The notes below the pieces were generated by a model. The model made no database searches and was not told the DNA's origin. It worked only from the letters and a program-made list of their open reading frames with translations. The position numbers and the translations under genes are program-made. From Bryobacteraceae bacterium (GTDB taxonomy: Bacteria > Acidobacteriota > Terriglobia > Bryobacterales > Bryobacteraceae): DNA of 64,000 bases. The DNA is taken from NCBI GenBank assembly GCA_025056455.1, contig JANWVY010000011.1:1-64000 (forward strand), in the 5' to 3' direction. Shown piece after piece: positions 20,001 through 28,840 of this stretch; the stretch's first letter is position 1, and every line of letters begins with the position of its first letter.

Positions 20001-20352
20001 CCCGCAAAAGCTGTCCACAAAAGGAATGGATCGTTCCAATCGTCGCCTCCTCGAGATGCGAAATTGCCTGCTCCAGGTTTGCAATTTCCTCGAGGTCGCT
20101 GGCTTCACCCCGGCGCCGGTCAAGCTCGTGGCGCAAACGCAGCTTTAACTCTCCAGCGGCCTTATTGGTGAACGTTACTGCCACAATGCGTTCAATTCGA
20201 GCCACTCCGCGCTGTAGCAAATTCACCAAACGCTGCACCAGTTCCGTGGTCTTGCCGGTGCCAGCCGAGGCCTCAACCAGGAGGCTTTCCGTTAAGGATT
20301 CCCGAATGCGGAGGCGCGCGGCTTCATCCGCAGATTGTAAGCCTGGAGTCAT
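17011..20352 (-). CDS. addA: AddA/RecB-like UvrD-family helicase with C-terminal PD-(D/E)XK nuclease
   Basis: The 1113-residue protein carries all superfamily 1A helicase motifs in order: EASAGTGKTTE (I), AVTFTNKAAGEL (Ia), LLVDEFQDVDPLQ (II), LFLVGDPKQSIYKFRRAD (III), VQLRRSFRS (IV), VRLMTVHAAKGLEFPVV (V) and VAYVAATRARDLL (VI). Near the end is a RecB-type nuclease: a GVIDLAF strand followed by VVDFKTES, i.e. D-(X)n-D-X-K. Such proteins resect double-strand breaks with a partner (AddB or RecC/D), but no partner gene is adjacent. I chose the ATG at 20352 over a TTG at 20358. It could instead be a stand-alone UvrD/RecB relative, so the symbol is tentative. Confidence 0.85.
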   Translation of the reverse strand: MTPGLQSADEAARLRIRESLTESLLVEASAGTGKTTELVQRLVNLLQRGVARIERIVAVTFTNKAAGELKLRLRHELDRRRGEASDLEEIANLEQAISHLEEATIGTIHSFCGQLLRERPVEAGVDPSFEELDDSAARRVFSSVFRRWLQEKLNQESPGLRRALAHLAGRQARDFDYTPVESLEFAAWRLAEWRDFPAPWRRPTLERQKVIDELIESVQQIATQSDRYPQDVVEPFRELALWTEQSPRDYDMLESLLVKLHRAWKKDRKRAPDLRWFEALDQFQQVVEVDLAAQVRAELWEVVLRYEQQKQRAGQLDFLDLLLLTRNLLRDNQEVRNYFQQRFSCLLVDEFQDVDPLQAEILLLLCCEDPEVSDWKAVKPAPGKLFLVGDPKQSIYKFRRADVQLYQKLRELLSGRGVATVQLRRSFRSVASIQECVNAAFAHEFKADLTSAQVSYVPLEKSREDLPGQPAVIALPAPRPYGRNERLAKSAIQACLPETVAGFIDWLLHKSNWRVGERGGEELVPVRPQHICILFRRFTNFQVDVTRGYLQALEARNIPHLLVGSKMFHEREEIEALRAVLTAIEWPEDELSVFAALHGPFFAIPDVTLLRFRLQYGRIRPLAELPENVEPEFQPVREVLSLLAELHCERNRRPFAETVHRLMEATRCWAGFALWPAGYQVLANVRRVIDLARQFESRRTVSFRAFVEELEAQAERADSAEAPVVEEGSEGVRLMTVHAAKGLEFPVVILADMTANLAAQNPERHVDSELGLCAMRLLQWSPQELKEAAQLEQARDQAEGIRVAYVAATRARDLLVAPVIGDGELDGWLRPLNPALYPPDHRKRQAEKAPHCPEFGPVSVVDRPPCYPEETSVRPGLHVPRNGQHRVVWWDPRILLDRPLKPARLSLEIAVAKASQGAEPGLGEYRAWVKTRQQALERGRRPSIEVLLASEAQQAPEGWQDRVVIQSAPPFSGRPSGKRFGALVHSVLREIRLGALRSEIEQAARLQARILGADRQETEAATLAVEAALRHPLIDRARAAEQVHREYPVFLPLEDGRVFEGVIDLAFLQDGTWNVVDFKTESNVALYVPQIAWYAYALSNITALPTKAYLLRV

Positions 20353-20363
20353 TTCCAACCGCG

Positions 20364-20369
20364 ATTATA
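20364..20369 (-). promoter_or_regulatory. Possible -10 element of the addA-like gene
   Basis: A perfect TATAAT on the minus strand ends 11 bases before the ATG at 20352. Transcription would begin four or five bases from the start codon, giving a nearly leaderless message. This agrees with the absence of a ribosome-binding site. No -35 match is seen. Confidence 0.3.
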
Positions 20370-20398
20370 GATAAGCTAGCGCGCTACACTTTGGAGTT

Positions 20399-21628
20399 AT
20401 GCCGAAAGCCGTCGCTCCCCGCCTTAGCCTCATGATGTTCCTCAACTACGTCGTGTGGGGATCGTGGTACGTCACCATCGGCACCTATTTGACACAAACC
20501 CTACAGTTTTCGGGCACCGAGGCCGGAGCTGTTTTCGGTACAGCAGCCCTTTCGTGCATGATCTCGCCCTTTTTCGTGGGCTTGCTTGCCGACCGTTTCT
20601 TTGCCGCCGAGCGCGTCATGTGCGCACTGCATGCCATCGGCGCCGTGCTCCTGTATCTGGTATCGACGGCGAAAACTTTTACCTCCGTCTACTTTCTTAT
20701 GCTGGCCTATTGTCTGTGTTTTTTTCCCACCCTGGCGCTCACCAACTCCATTACCTTGCGCAACGTGCGGAATCCGGCCAGCGACTTCCCTCGTATTCGT
20801 TTATTTGCCACCCTTGGCCACATCTTTATTAATGTGGTTATCGGCTCGCTCCGATTTGAGCGCTCGGCGATGCCGTTCGTCATTTCCGCTGGAACTTCTG
20901 TGCTAATGGCGCTCTACTGTCTGACGCTGCCACACACCCCGCCTAAGGCCCGGGGACTTCCAGTGACTTGGCGCAGCGCCATCGGGCTCGATGCTCTCGT
21001 CATGATGCGCGACCGGGCTTTCGCGATTTTTGTTATCGCCTCGGTTCTGGCTTGTATTCCCCTTGCTTTCTATTTCTCGTTTACGAATCCTTATCTCAAT
21101 GAATCCGGCGTAATCAATGCGGCGGGCAAAATGACGCTGGGCCAGGTTACGGAGATCCTCATGATGCTGCTCATGCCCGCCATCTTCCGTCACGTGTCGC
21201 TCAAAACCATCTTGCTGCTTGGGCTTGCGGCGTGGTCGCTACGTTATGCCATGCTTGCCTTCGGAAACGCCAGCGAAGGAATGTGGTTGTTTTATGGCGC
21301 GATCCTGCTGCATGGCGTCTGCTATGACTTTTTTTTCATGACGGGACAGTTGTACACCGACCAGCAGGCGCCCCCGCGGCTGCGCGGCGCCGCACAAGGC
21401 TTCATGATGTTTCTCACCTACGGCGTGGGTATGTTCTTAGGGTCGCTGCTTTCAGGCTGGACCATTGATTTCTTCACACAATTTGGCGTTCGCAACTGGA
21501 GAAGTTTTTGGCTGTCCTCTTCTCTTGCAGCCTTCCTCATTTTGCTCTTCTTAGCCATCTTTTTCGACTCCAAAGACCGGATCCGCGAGACTCAGCCCGA
21601 GTCCGTGCCAGAACTCCAAAGCGCCTAG
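20399..21628 (+). CDS. MFS transporter, nucleoside:H+ symporter-like
   Basis: The 409-residue protein has about twelve hydrophobic segments. The N-terminus (LSLMMFLNYVVWGSWYVTIG) and the GxLADRFFAAERV loop after the second helix resemble the nucleoside:proton symporter (NupG/XapB-like) branch of the major facilitator superfamily, common in Bacteroidetes, Planctomycetes and Acidobacteria. A charged central loop (about 178-195) separates the two six-helix halves. GGAG lies five bases before the ATG. It is transcribed divergently from the helicase gene. The substrate is inferred only; related transporters may carry nucleosides or sugars. Confidence 0.85.
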   Translation: MPKAVAPRLSLMMFLNYVVWGSWYVTIGTYLTQTLQFSGTEAGAVFGTAALSCMISPFFVGLLADRFFAAERVMCALHAIGAVLLYLVSTAKTFTSVYFLMLAYCLCFFPTLALTNSITLRNVRNPASDFPRIRLFATLGHIFINVVIGSLRFERSAMPFVISAGTSVLMALYCLTLPHTPPKARGLPVTWRSAIGLDALVMMRDRAFAIFVIASVLACIPLAFYFSFTNPYLNESGVINAAGKMTLGQVTEILMMLLMPAIFRHVSLKTILLLGLAAWSLRYAMLAFGNASEGMWLFYGAILLHGVCYDFFFMTGQLYTDQQAPPRLRGAAQGFMMFLTYGVGMFLGSLLSGWTIDFFTQFGVRNWRSFWLSSSLAAFLILLFLAIFFDSKDRIRETQPESVPELQSA

Positions 21629-21706
21629 CGCCCGGAGAGCCTCGCGACTGGCTTGAGTGTCCGCAGTGTTAGAGCACGACTTGCGGGTTCGCTCAACGAG
21701 AAGGGG

Positions 21707-23629
21707 CTAGCCTTTCCGCGACGTTAGGATTAAGTTGCGCCAGGGCCCAAGCCGGGCCAACCATCCCTCAGGAATCAACACTGTCGACCCGTAATCGAGA
21801 ACGAGGGCTGGACCTCGGATAAGGCGTGAGGGTAGCTCGGATCGACGCCAGGTGTCGATCGTACGCCACCCGCCATCAAGATACACACGGCGCCGTTCCG
21901 GCTTCCCTGGCCGCGTAGCTGGCAAGCGAGGCTCAAGGCGCGGTTTCGGCACCCGGCTGATCGCCCGGACGCGAATGGTGACCGGCTCGATAGCGCGGGT
22001 GAGATCGGCATATCCATACGTGCGCTGGTGTTCTCGGTGAAAGGCCGCAAGGGTTCTTGCCCCTTGCCACTTCAAGGTCAGTTCGTAGCTTTGTCCTTCG
22101 TAGCGTAAGTCGGCGAAGCGTTGGAACGAGGCGCTAGGATTCTCTTTGCGGGCTGTTGCTTCAAGCTCTTGGAACCGCTTGTCCATCTCGTGGCTGCCGA
22201 TAACCCCTGCTGCATAGTCGCGTACTCGATCCGCCAAAAGCATACCCAACGCCGAAAGTACGCCTGCCTGCTCTGGCGCAATCACTGTGCGGATGCCCAA
22301 TTCCGAGGCGATGTCGCAAGCATGCAATCCTCCGCATCCGCCAAAAGCAACGAGCGCAAAATCCCTGGGGTCATAGCCGCGCTCAAGGGAGACGGCACGA
22401 ATCGCGCGCTCCATGCTGGCGTTAGCCACGCGAAGTACTCCTGCCGCGGCCTGTTCTTGAGTAAGTCCGAGTTGCGAGGCCAAACGCTGGAGCGCGATCT
22501 CCGATCGCGCAACCTCGAGATGCAAAGCGCCTCCGAGGAACTGGTCGGCTGTAATCCGTCCGAGCACGACGTGTGCGTCGGTGACGGTTGGCAGATCACC
22601 CAATCCATAACAAGCGGGCCCAGGATCAGAGCCGGCGCTTTCTGGTCCCACCCGCAACAACCCGCCCTCATCGACTCTTGCAATCGATCCTCCCCCTGCG
22701 CCCACCGTGTGAATGTCGAGCATTGGAACCCGGATAGGGAAACCATCCACAAAGGCCTCCATGGTTTCGCGGGGCGAGCCGTCGCACAGGCTCACATCGG
22801 TGGAAGTGCCACCCATGTCGAAACCCATCGCTCTTGAAAACCCGCACTGCTTCGCCATATAGAAGGCCCCAACCACACCGCCGGCAGGTCCCGACAAAAC
22901 CGTGCGTACGGCTTGGCGGCGAGCCTCGCTTGCACGGAGCAGACCGCCATTCGATTGCATGATGAAGAGCGCGCAGGGTGAGCCCCGTTCCAAAGCCCCG
23001 AGATAGCGATCCATTAGCGGCCCCACGTAAGCATTGATCAGCGTTGTTGAGCCTCTTTCAAACTCGCGAAATTCAGGGCAGATCTCGTGGGAAGCCGAAA
23101 CATATCCCAAGCCAGCGAGCGCCCGCATGACGAACTGCTCGTTTTCAGGTGTCTGATAAGCGTGCAGAAAACAGATTGCGATGGACTCGCACTTGGACTC
23201 TTGGATGGCCTGTTTCAAACTTTCGATTTCGGCTGGTGAAGGCCGAAGCTCGATGGACCCGTCCGCATGCGTACGCTCCTTGACGCCGAAGCGGACATCG
23301 GTGAGAAAACGTCGTGGTGCCGGAGTCAAATCGTAAAGCGCCGTCCGGTTTTGCCGCCCGATGTGCAAGATGTCCTCAAACCCTTCGGTTGTGACGAAGG
23401 CCGTTTTTGCCCCTTTGCGCTCAAGCAACGCGTTGGTAGCGACCGTGGACCCGTGAATAATTTCTGCCTCTTCCGGGCGGCCGAACTGGAGCGCCTGGCG
23501 GATGCCCGCGAGAATGACCCCCGCAGGGTCCATGCGATTGGATCGTAGTTTGAAACTGTGTAACTGGCCGTCATCCTTCAAAACAACGAAATCGGTGAAG
23601 GTGCCTCCAGCGTCGATTCCGATCCTCAT
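21707..23629 (-). CDS. hyuA: Hydantoinase/oxoprolinase family protein (HyuA-like)
   Basis: The 640-residue protein begins with the ATPase-fold signature MRIGIDAGGTFTDFVVL, then HGSTVATNALLERKGAKTA, MGFDMGGTSTDVSL, HTVGAGGGSIARVD and DPGPACYG. These are hallmarks of N-methylhydantoinase/acetophenone carboxylase/oxoprolinase alpha subunits, which cleave or carboxylate with ATP. The partner HyuB normally lies next to it but is absent here, so the substrate cannot be inferred. The ATG overlaps the TGA of the MscS gene (ATGA), so the two are coupled; their functional link is unclear. The length is slightly below the usual 680-700 residues but no motif is missing. Confidence 0.9.
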   Translation of the reverse strand: MRIGIDAGGTFTDFVVLKDDGQLHSFKLRSNRMDPAGVILAGIRQALQFGRPEEAEIIHGSTVATNALLERKGAKTAFVTTEGFEDILHIGRQNRTALYDLTPAPRRFLTDVRFGVKERTHADGSIELRPSPAEIESLKQAIQESKCESIAICFLHAYQTPENEQFVMRALAGLGYVSASHEICPEFREFERGSTTLINAYVGPLMDRYLGALERGSPCALFIMQSNGGLLRASEARRQAVRTVLSGPAGGVVGAFYMAKQCGFSRAMGFDMGGTSTDVSLCDGSPRETMEAFVDGFPIRVPMLDIHTVGAGGGSIARVDEGGLLRVGPESAGSDPGPACYGLGDLPTVTDAHVVLGRITADQFLGGALHLEVARSEIALQRLASQLGLTQEQAAAGVLRVANASMERAIRAVSLERGYDPRDFALVAFGGCGGLHACDIASELGIRTVIAPEQAGVLSALGMLLADRVRDYAAGVIGSHEMDKRFQELEATARKENPSASFQRFADLRYEGQSYELTLKWQGARTLAAFHREHQRTYGYADLTRAIEPVTIRVRAISRVPKPRLEPRLPATRPGKPERRRVYLDGGWRTIDTWRRSELPSRLIRGPALVLDYGSTVLIPEGWLARLGPWRNLILTSRKG

Positions 23630-24651
23630 TCGATTCCCCGGCGCACCAGCTCTGGCATGGGCACGCCCTCCTTTTGAAAGCGCCGGTAGATGCGTTGCCG
23701 TAAGCGGGACTGAGTAATGCCAACCGCTAAACGGTTGGGAACCTGTACCACTACTTTGAAGCCGAGGTGCGTCGGTGTAGGGCCCGGATCGAACAAGATT
23801 AAGGGAGTGAATTCCGGAATAATTCCCTCGACCTGAGCCGCCTCTTCGGCCAGCATCGCCTGAATTTGATCAACATCAACGTTGAAACCCGTAAACACCA
23901 CAACGTTGGTCACCATGCGCGGATCGGGTAGCGCAAAGTTCACCAAGATGCTCGAAGTTAATCGTTCATTCGGAATCACCACCGTATTGTTATCGGTGGT
24001 TTGCACACGCGTGGTGCGCCAGCCGATGTCGATGACGGTGCCCTCTTCCCCAGAAGCGAGACGCACAAAGTCACCAACCGATATAGGCGCTTCTACAAGG
24101 ATATGAATGCCCGCGAAAAAATTCGCCAGCGTGTCCCGCAAAGCTAAGGCAACCGCAAGACCGCCCACGCCCAGCGCCGTGAGAAACGGCGTCACCGCGA
24201 TCTGGAAATACCGCAGCAAGACTGCGACGCCAAGCAGCATCACGAAGACGTGCACAAGCGCGCGGGAAACCCCCGATAGCGGCTTGGCAAATCCCCGTTT
24301 TTGCCCGGCAAAGACGAGCAACCGCACGGCGAGCGTAGAGGTCACAATGCAAATACTAAAAACGAGAACAACGACCGTACCGCCCCGAACCCACTTGACG
24401 GCGCGGCTCGGAAGGTCTGCATATTCCAACGTGATGACCAGCGCTATCGCCAAACACCAAAACAGCGAAGGCCAGCGAAGAGACTCCAGCAATAAGTTTG
24501 CTGGAGACTGATGATCAGCCGCCCACCGGCTGAACATGCGCAGCGTCGAGTGCCGGAGTACGAGAGCTGCGACGAACGAAACCACAAACAGCAGGGCGGG
24601 CTGAGCCATGTCAAGCCAAGGGCCGGAAGCCTGAACAAGCGCTGGAATCAT
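23626..24651 (-). CDS. MscS-family mechanosensitive ion channel
   Basis: The 341-residue membrane protein has about four or five hydrophobic helices. The pore-lining helix region is ALGVGGLAVALALRDTLANF, followed by the MscS beta domain: PISVGDFVRL, EEGTVIDIGWRTTRVQT and VVIPNERL, the latter two being strong family signatures. A C-terminal alpha/beta domain closes the protein. It should open on membrane tension and release solutes. I prefer the ATG at 24651; a TTG two codons upstream is possible. The 3' end overlaps hyuA by four bases. Confidence 0.93.
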   Translation of the reverse strand: MIPALVQASGPWLDMAQPALLFVVSFVAALVLRHSTLRMFSRWAADHQSPANLLLESLRWPSLFWCLAIALVITLEYADLPSRAVKWVRGGTVVVLVFSICIVTSTLAVRLLVFAGQKRGFAKPLSGVSRALVHVFVMLLGVAVLLRYFQIAVTPFLTALGVGGLAVALALRDTLANFFAGIHILVEAPISVGDFVRLASGEEGTVIDIGWRTTRVQTTDNNTVVIPNERLTSSILVNFALPDPRMVTNVVVFTGFNVDVDQIQAMLAEEAAQVEGIIPEFTPLILFDPGPTPTHLGFKVVVQVPNRLAVGITQSRLRQRIYRRFQKEGVPMPELVRRGIE

Positions 24652-24841
24652 CGCCAAGTGGTGAACACAGAAAATTCTCGCATGAATCCCGGCGACCGCG
24701 GCCGCCTAGGCCGTTGGTCCTAAACGGGAAACCTGTCTCCTCGCGGCCGGCGCGACGAGGTTACTAGCCACCGCCTAGAATGGGAAGTAGAGCAATTCTT
24801 TCTCCCGGCTGGCTGTCTTCATTCATCTCACAACCTGTGGA

Positions 24842-25516
24842 ATGATTCAACTCGAGTCCGTTTCCAAGCACTTTGATGGAAAACGTAAAGTCACGGCCCT
24901 GGATCAAGTTAGCCTTTCGATTTCCAAAGGTGAAATGGTATCGATTGTCGGGGCGTCCGGCTCGGGGAAGTCCACGCTTCTCAATCTGATTGGGGGACTT
25001 GACCGTCCCTCCTCGGGCGAAATCATCATTGATGGCCAGTCGCTGACCAAGATTTCCGACGACGAGCTGACCAAGGTGCGCCGGGACAAGATCGGATTTA
25101 TTTTCCAGTTTTTTAATCTGCTGCCGACCTTGAACTGCGCTGAGAACGTTGCTTTGCCCCTGCACCTGCGTGGCTGGAACCGAAAGCGCACAGAGCAGCG
25201 AGCCCGCGAGCTGCTGGAACTGGTGAAGCTGGGCCAGCGGCTGGAACATCTTCCGGAGGAGCTTTCTGGCGGCGAGCGGCAACGTGTGGCTATCGCCAGA
25301 GCGCTGGCTGTCTATCCCCCGATTCTGTTGGCTGACGAACCGACTGGTAACCTCGATTCGCACACGGGAGCTGAGATCCTGACCCTCATCCGAGACCTTC
25401 ACCATCGACTGCAAACGACAATTCTGATCGTCACGCACGACATGGGTGTCGCCGAAAGCTGCCAGCGAACGATCCGCCTCCGCGATGGGAGGATCATCGA
25501 GGATTTGCGTCGATGA
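24842..25516 (+). CDS. ABC transporter ATP-binding protein (LolD/MacB type)
   Basis: The 224-residue ATPase has Walker A GASGSGKST (37-45), the Q-loop in FIFQFFNLLPTL, signature LSGGERQRVAIARAL, Walker B ILLADEPTGNLD and the H-loop VTHDMG. The sequence around FQFFNLLPTLNCAENVALPL is typical of the LolD/MacB/FtsE group, which drives FtsX-type permeases that push substrates from the inner-membrane outer face without transporting them through. It overlaps the permease gene by four bases (ATGA) and starts a four-gene operon. The ribosome-binding site is weak. Confidence 0.95.
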   Translation: MIQLESVSKHFDGKRKVTALDQVSLSISKGEMVSIVGASGSGKSTLLNLIGGLDRPSSGEIIIDGQSLTKISDDELTKVRRDKIGFIFQFFNLLPTLNCAENVALPLHLRGWNRKRTEQRARELLELVKLGQRLEHLPEELSGGERQRVAIARALAVYPPILLADEPTGNLDSHTGAEILTLIRDLHHRLQTTILIVTHDMGVAESCQRTIRLRDGRIIEDLRR

Positions 25517-28068
25517 TCCTTCTGCGCCTGCTTTCTTGGCCCTACGTGCGCAAACACAAATTGCGCACGAGCCTCACCATCGCCGGCATCGCGCTTGGCG
25601 TTTTGGTGTTCGTCGCCATGCGTACGGCCAATAACTCGGTGCTGTACGGGTTTCAGCAAACCGTTGAACGCATCGCAGGAAAAGCGCAGTTACAAATTAG
25701 CTCGGGCGAAACTGGCTTTCCGGAGGAAGTGCTCGAAAAAGTCCAGGCTCTGCCCGAAGTCGAAGTCGCGGTCCCGGTGATTGAGGCAAACCTGAACACA
25801 GGTCGAAAGGGTCAGGGCAACTTGTTGGTGCTTGCCGTTGATATGACGGGCGACCGCAGTCTTCGCCAGTATGAGTTCGAGGAGGGCGAGGAGGCGGTGG
25901 TCGACGATCCGCTGGTGTTTCTCGCCCAGCCCGATTCCATCATTGTGACGCGCGAATTTGCTGCCGCGAACGGTTTGACCACCAATAGCAAGATCCGTCT
26001 CGAAACCATGGACGGACCGAAGCAATTTACGGTTCGCGGCATTATGAAGAGTGGCGGCTTGGCGAGCGCTTTTGGCGGCAATCTGGCCATCATGGACATC
26101 TACGCCGCTCAAAAAGTGTTTGGTCGCGGACGTACGTTTGATCGCATTGACCTCAAACTGAAGCCCGAAATCAGTCTTGAAGCAGGAAAAGCGGCGCTAC
26201 AACAGGCCTTAGGACCTGGGTTTCAGATCGAGCCCCCCTCTTCCCGGGGCAAACAATTTGAAGCCATCGCCAAGCTGTTTGGCATCGCCGCCTCACTAAA
26301 CAGTTTGTTCGCGCTACTGATTGGGTTGTTTATTATCTACAACACCTTTGCCGTTGCGGTCGCCCAGCGTCGCTCCGAAATCGGTATTCTGCGCTCGCTT
26401 GGGGCTTCGCGCAACCAGATCCGCGGCCTGTTTCTGAGCGAAAGTGTCATCATGGGGCTGGTTGGCAGCCTCCTTGGCATTGTCCTGGGCCTTTTACTGG
26501 CGCAGGCCATGTCGGGATATATCAGCACCTTTCTAAGCGAGATTTATGGCGTAGCGCAGCATACCGAGGAGATTGCCGCGGATCCGCTAGTGTTAGTATC
26601 TGCCGCCCTCATTGGCATCGCGACGAGCCTTGCTGCCGCTTGGATTCCAGCGAATGACGCAGCCACGGCGGATCCCGTGAAGGCTATTCATAAAGGCGCC
26701 TGGGAAAGTTTCACGGACCAGGAGTCTCGCCTGAGGTTGCTGGGAGCAGTCGCTTTCATTATCGTCGCGGCGCTCTGTTCGTTCACCGGCGGCAAATCCG
26801 GATTCCGCTTGTATCTTGGCTACCTTTCAGTTGTTCTGGCTGCCGTTATGCTGACGCCAGCCGCGGTGAAATGCATTGTGCGGTTGCTCCGACCCTTGTG
26901 GCGATGGCTTCTGCCCGTTGAAGGAGCGCTGGCTACGGATAGCCTCTTGCAAACTCCGCGCCGCACTTCAGCCACGGTGGCCGCCGTGATGTTGTCGCTT
27001 TCGCTCGTCATTGGTCTGGGCGGTGTAGCGGCGGCAAGTTACCGCTCCATCCTTGACTGGATGACAGCTGCCCTGAACCCAGACCTATTTGTGGGAAGCT
27101 CTGAGCAAATCGCTGACCGCAGCTTTCGTTTTCCCCCGGAAATCGGCGAACAGCTCCAGAAGCTCGATTTTATCGACGAAGTGCAAATGGTCCGCTCGGC
27201 GCGCGTCTTGTATAAGGACACTCCGGTCATGATGGTGTCAACATCACTGGAAAGTCTAAGGCGCCGCATTCGGCCGAAAGCCGTAGCGGGCGACCTAGAA
27301 AAAGCTTACCGGGAAGCCGCCCGCGGCGAAGGTGTCATTTTATCCGATAATCTTGCGCTCCAGCACGGGCTAAAGGTCGGTGACATCATGGAGATCAGCT
27401 CCCCGAGCGGCGTTTTGAAACTTCCCGTCCTAGCCATCACAATCGATTACTCGGACCAGCGAGGAGCTTTGCTCATGGAACGTTCCCTTTATATCGAAAA
27501 ATGGAAAGACCCGACCGTGAATCTGTTCCGGGTTTATTTGAAGCCGGGCGTTGCGCCGGAGGAGGCCAAGCGACGGATCCTGGAGCGGTTTGCCCAAGAA
27601 CGCAAGCTCTTTGTCATGACGAACCAGCAGGTCCGCGACTACATTCTCCGAATCACGGACCAATGGTTTGGCCTTACCTATATGCAGATTTTTGTCGCGG
27701 TGCTAGTAGCAGTGTTAGGCATCGTCAACAGCCTGACGGTCTCGATCACCGATCGCCGCAGGGAACTGGCAGTCTTGCAGGCCGTGGGAGGGCTACGCCG
27801 CCAAGTCAGACAAGCTGTCTGGATGGAAGCCCTAGGAATTGGCGCGGTCAGCCTGGTGTTAGGCCTGCTGCTCGGCGCCGTCATTCTTCAGTACTATCTG
27901 GACGCCATCCGGGAGGATCTCGCTGGCATGCGCTTGGATTATTACTATCCTACCCGCATCGCCTTGCTGCTCGTGCCTACGATGCTGATTACCTCCTTCG
28001 TTTCGGCGTTGTGGCCTGCGGAAACTGCCGTGAGGACGTCTTTGGTGGAGGCGCTCGAATATGAGTAA
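25513..28068 (+). CDS. FtsX/MacB-type ABC transporter permease (duplicated core)
   Basis: The 851-residue protein opens with a transmembrane helix (LTIAGIALGVLVFVAMRTA), then a periplasmic MacB-like core domain to about residue 240. Three helices follow, including RRSEIGILRSLGASRNQIRG, the coupling-helix motif of FtsX proteins. After a middle helix pair a second periplasmic domain and a second FtsX unit appear, with the motif RRRELAVLQAVGGLRRQVRQ. Such ten-helix proteins work as single-chain permeases in lipoprotein or lipid export, as do DevC/LolC/LolE relatives. It is translationally coupled to the ATPase upstream and overlaps the LolA-fold gene downstream by eight bases. Confidence 0.93.
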   Translation: MILLRLLSWPYVRKHKLRTSLTIAGIALGVLVFVAMRTANNSVLYGFQQTVERIAGKAQLQISSGETGFPEEVLEKVQALPEVEVAVPVIEANLNTGRKGQGNLLVLAVDMTGDRSLRQYEFEEGEEAVVDDPLVFLAQPDSIIVTREFAAANGLTTNSKIRLETMDGPKQFTVRGIMKSGGLASAFGGNLAIMDIYAAQKVFGRGRTFDRIDLKLKPEISLEAGKAALQQALGPGFQIEPPSSRGKQFEAIAKLFGIAASLNSLFALLIGLFIIYNTFAVAVAQRRSEIGILRSLGASRNQIRGLFLSESVIMGLVGSLLGIVLGLLLAQAMSGYISTFLSEIYGVAQHTEEIAADPLVLVSAALIGIATSLAAAWIPANDAATADPVKAIHKGAWESFTDQESRLRLLGAVAFIIVAALCSFTGGKSGFRLYLGYLSVVLAAVMLTPAAVKCIVRLLRPLWRWLLPVEGALATDSLLQTPRRTSATVAAVMLSLSLVIGLGGVAAASYRSILDWMTAALNPDLFVGSSEQIADRSFRFPPEIGEQLQKLDFIDEVQMVRSARVLYKDTPVMMVSTSLESLRRRIRPKAVAGDLEKAYREAARGEGVILSDNLALQHGLKVGDIMEISSPSGVLKLPVLAITIDYSDQRGALLMERSLYIEKWKDPTVNLFRVYLKPGVAPEEAKRRILERFAQERKLFVMTNQQVRDYILRITDQWFGLTYMQIFVAVLVAVLGIVNSLTVSITDRRRELAVLQAVGGLRRQVRQAVWMEALGIGAVSLVLGLLLGAVILQYYLDAIREDLAGMRLDYYYPTRIALLLVPTMLITSFVSALWPAETAVRTSLVEALEYE

Positions 28069-28840
28069 TTCCAATGCGAGGACGCGCAGCTCTTGTAGGC
28101 GTGTGTTTTTTCTGCTGTTGGCGGCGCAAGCCTTGGCTCAGGACGCTCGCCAAATTATGGTTGAGGTGCAGAATCGCGCCCGCTCGAACTCCCAGCACTA
28201 TGAAGGTGTTTTGAAGGTGGTCGATAGCAAAAGCAAGGTCTCTGAGAAGCGATGGACCTACGACCGAATTGGTTCCGCCGGCCAGAGTAAAGTGATCTTA
28301 CGTTTCACGGCACCTGCTGAAGTCAAAGGCGTCGCCGTTCTCGTGATCAATCATCCCGATCGTGCCTCCGACCAGTGGATGTGGACTCCGTCGCTACAAC
28401 GGGACCGGCGGATCGCTCTCCAGGACCGTTCTACACGATTCTTCGGAACGGATTTTAGCTTTGAAGACCTAGAAGAGCGCGACGTCGAGCAGTTTGATTA
28501 CAAGCTACTCGGAGAAGAGAAATGCGGTGAGTCAGTTTGCTACAAGCTCGAATCCCGGCCCAGGAAAACGAAAGTGTCTCAGTATTCTCATTCCTTTTTG
28601 TGGGTCGAGAAGGAAAGAATGATTATCCTCCGGATTGAAGGCTATCAGCGCGACCGTCTCGTACGCCGCATCCAGTACAGCGATCATCAGAAGGTGCAGA
28701 ACATTTGGACGCCGCTCCTGATTGAAGTGGAAGATGTGGGCCGTAAGAGTAAGACCATTTTGAGGACCGACAAATTGCAATATAACGCACCGATGAAGGA
28801 AGAAATGTTCACCTTACAAGCTTTGCGCCGGGAGTCATGA
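28061..28840 (+). CDS. LolA-fold outer membrane lipoprotein-sorting-like protein
   Basis: The 259-residue protein has a signal peptide (RRVFFLLLAAQALAQ). It matches the LolA-like family often annotated as outer membrane lipoprotein-sorting protein (PF17131 type). Characteristic parts are RFTAPAEVKGVAVLVINHPD, DQWMWTPSLQRDRRI and FFGTDFSFEDLEERD, followed by a two-cysteine segment (EEKCGESVCYKLES). The half-barrel fold should carry a lipid or acyl chain in the periplasm. Its overlap with the permease and the four-base overlap with the barrel gene imply a pathway: extraction by the ABC unit, transfer by this protein, delivery to the outer-membrane partner. Confidence 0.9.
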   Translation: MSNSNARTRSSCRRVFFLLLAAQALAQDARQIMVEVQNRARSNSQHYEGVLKVVDSKSKVSEKRWTYDRIGSAGQSKVILRFTAPAEVKGVAVLVINHPDRASDQWMWTPSLQRDRRIALQDRSTRFFGTDFSFEDLEERDVEQFDYKLLGEEKCGESVCYKLESRPRKTKVSQYSHSFLWVEKERMIILRIEGYQRDRLVRRIQYSDHQKVQNIWTPLLIEVEDVGRKSKTILRTDKLQYNAPMKEEMFTLQALRRES

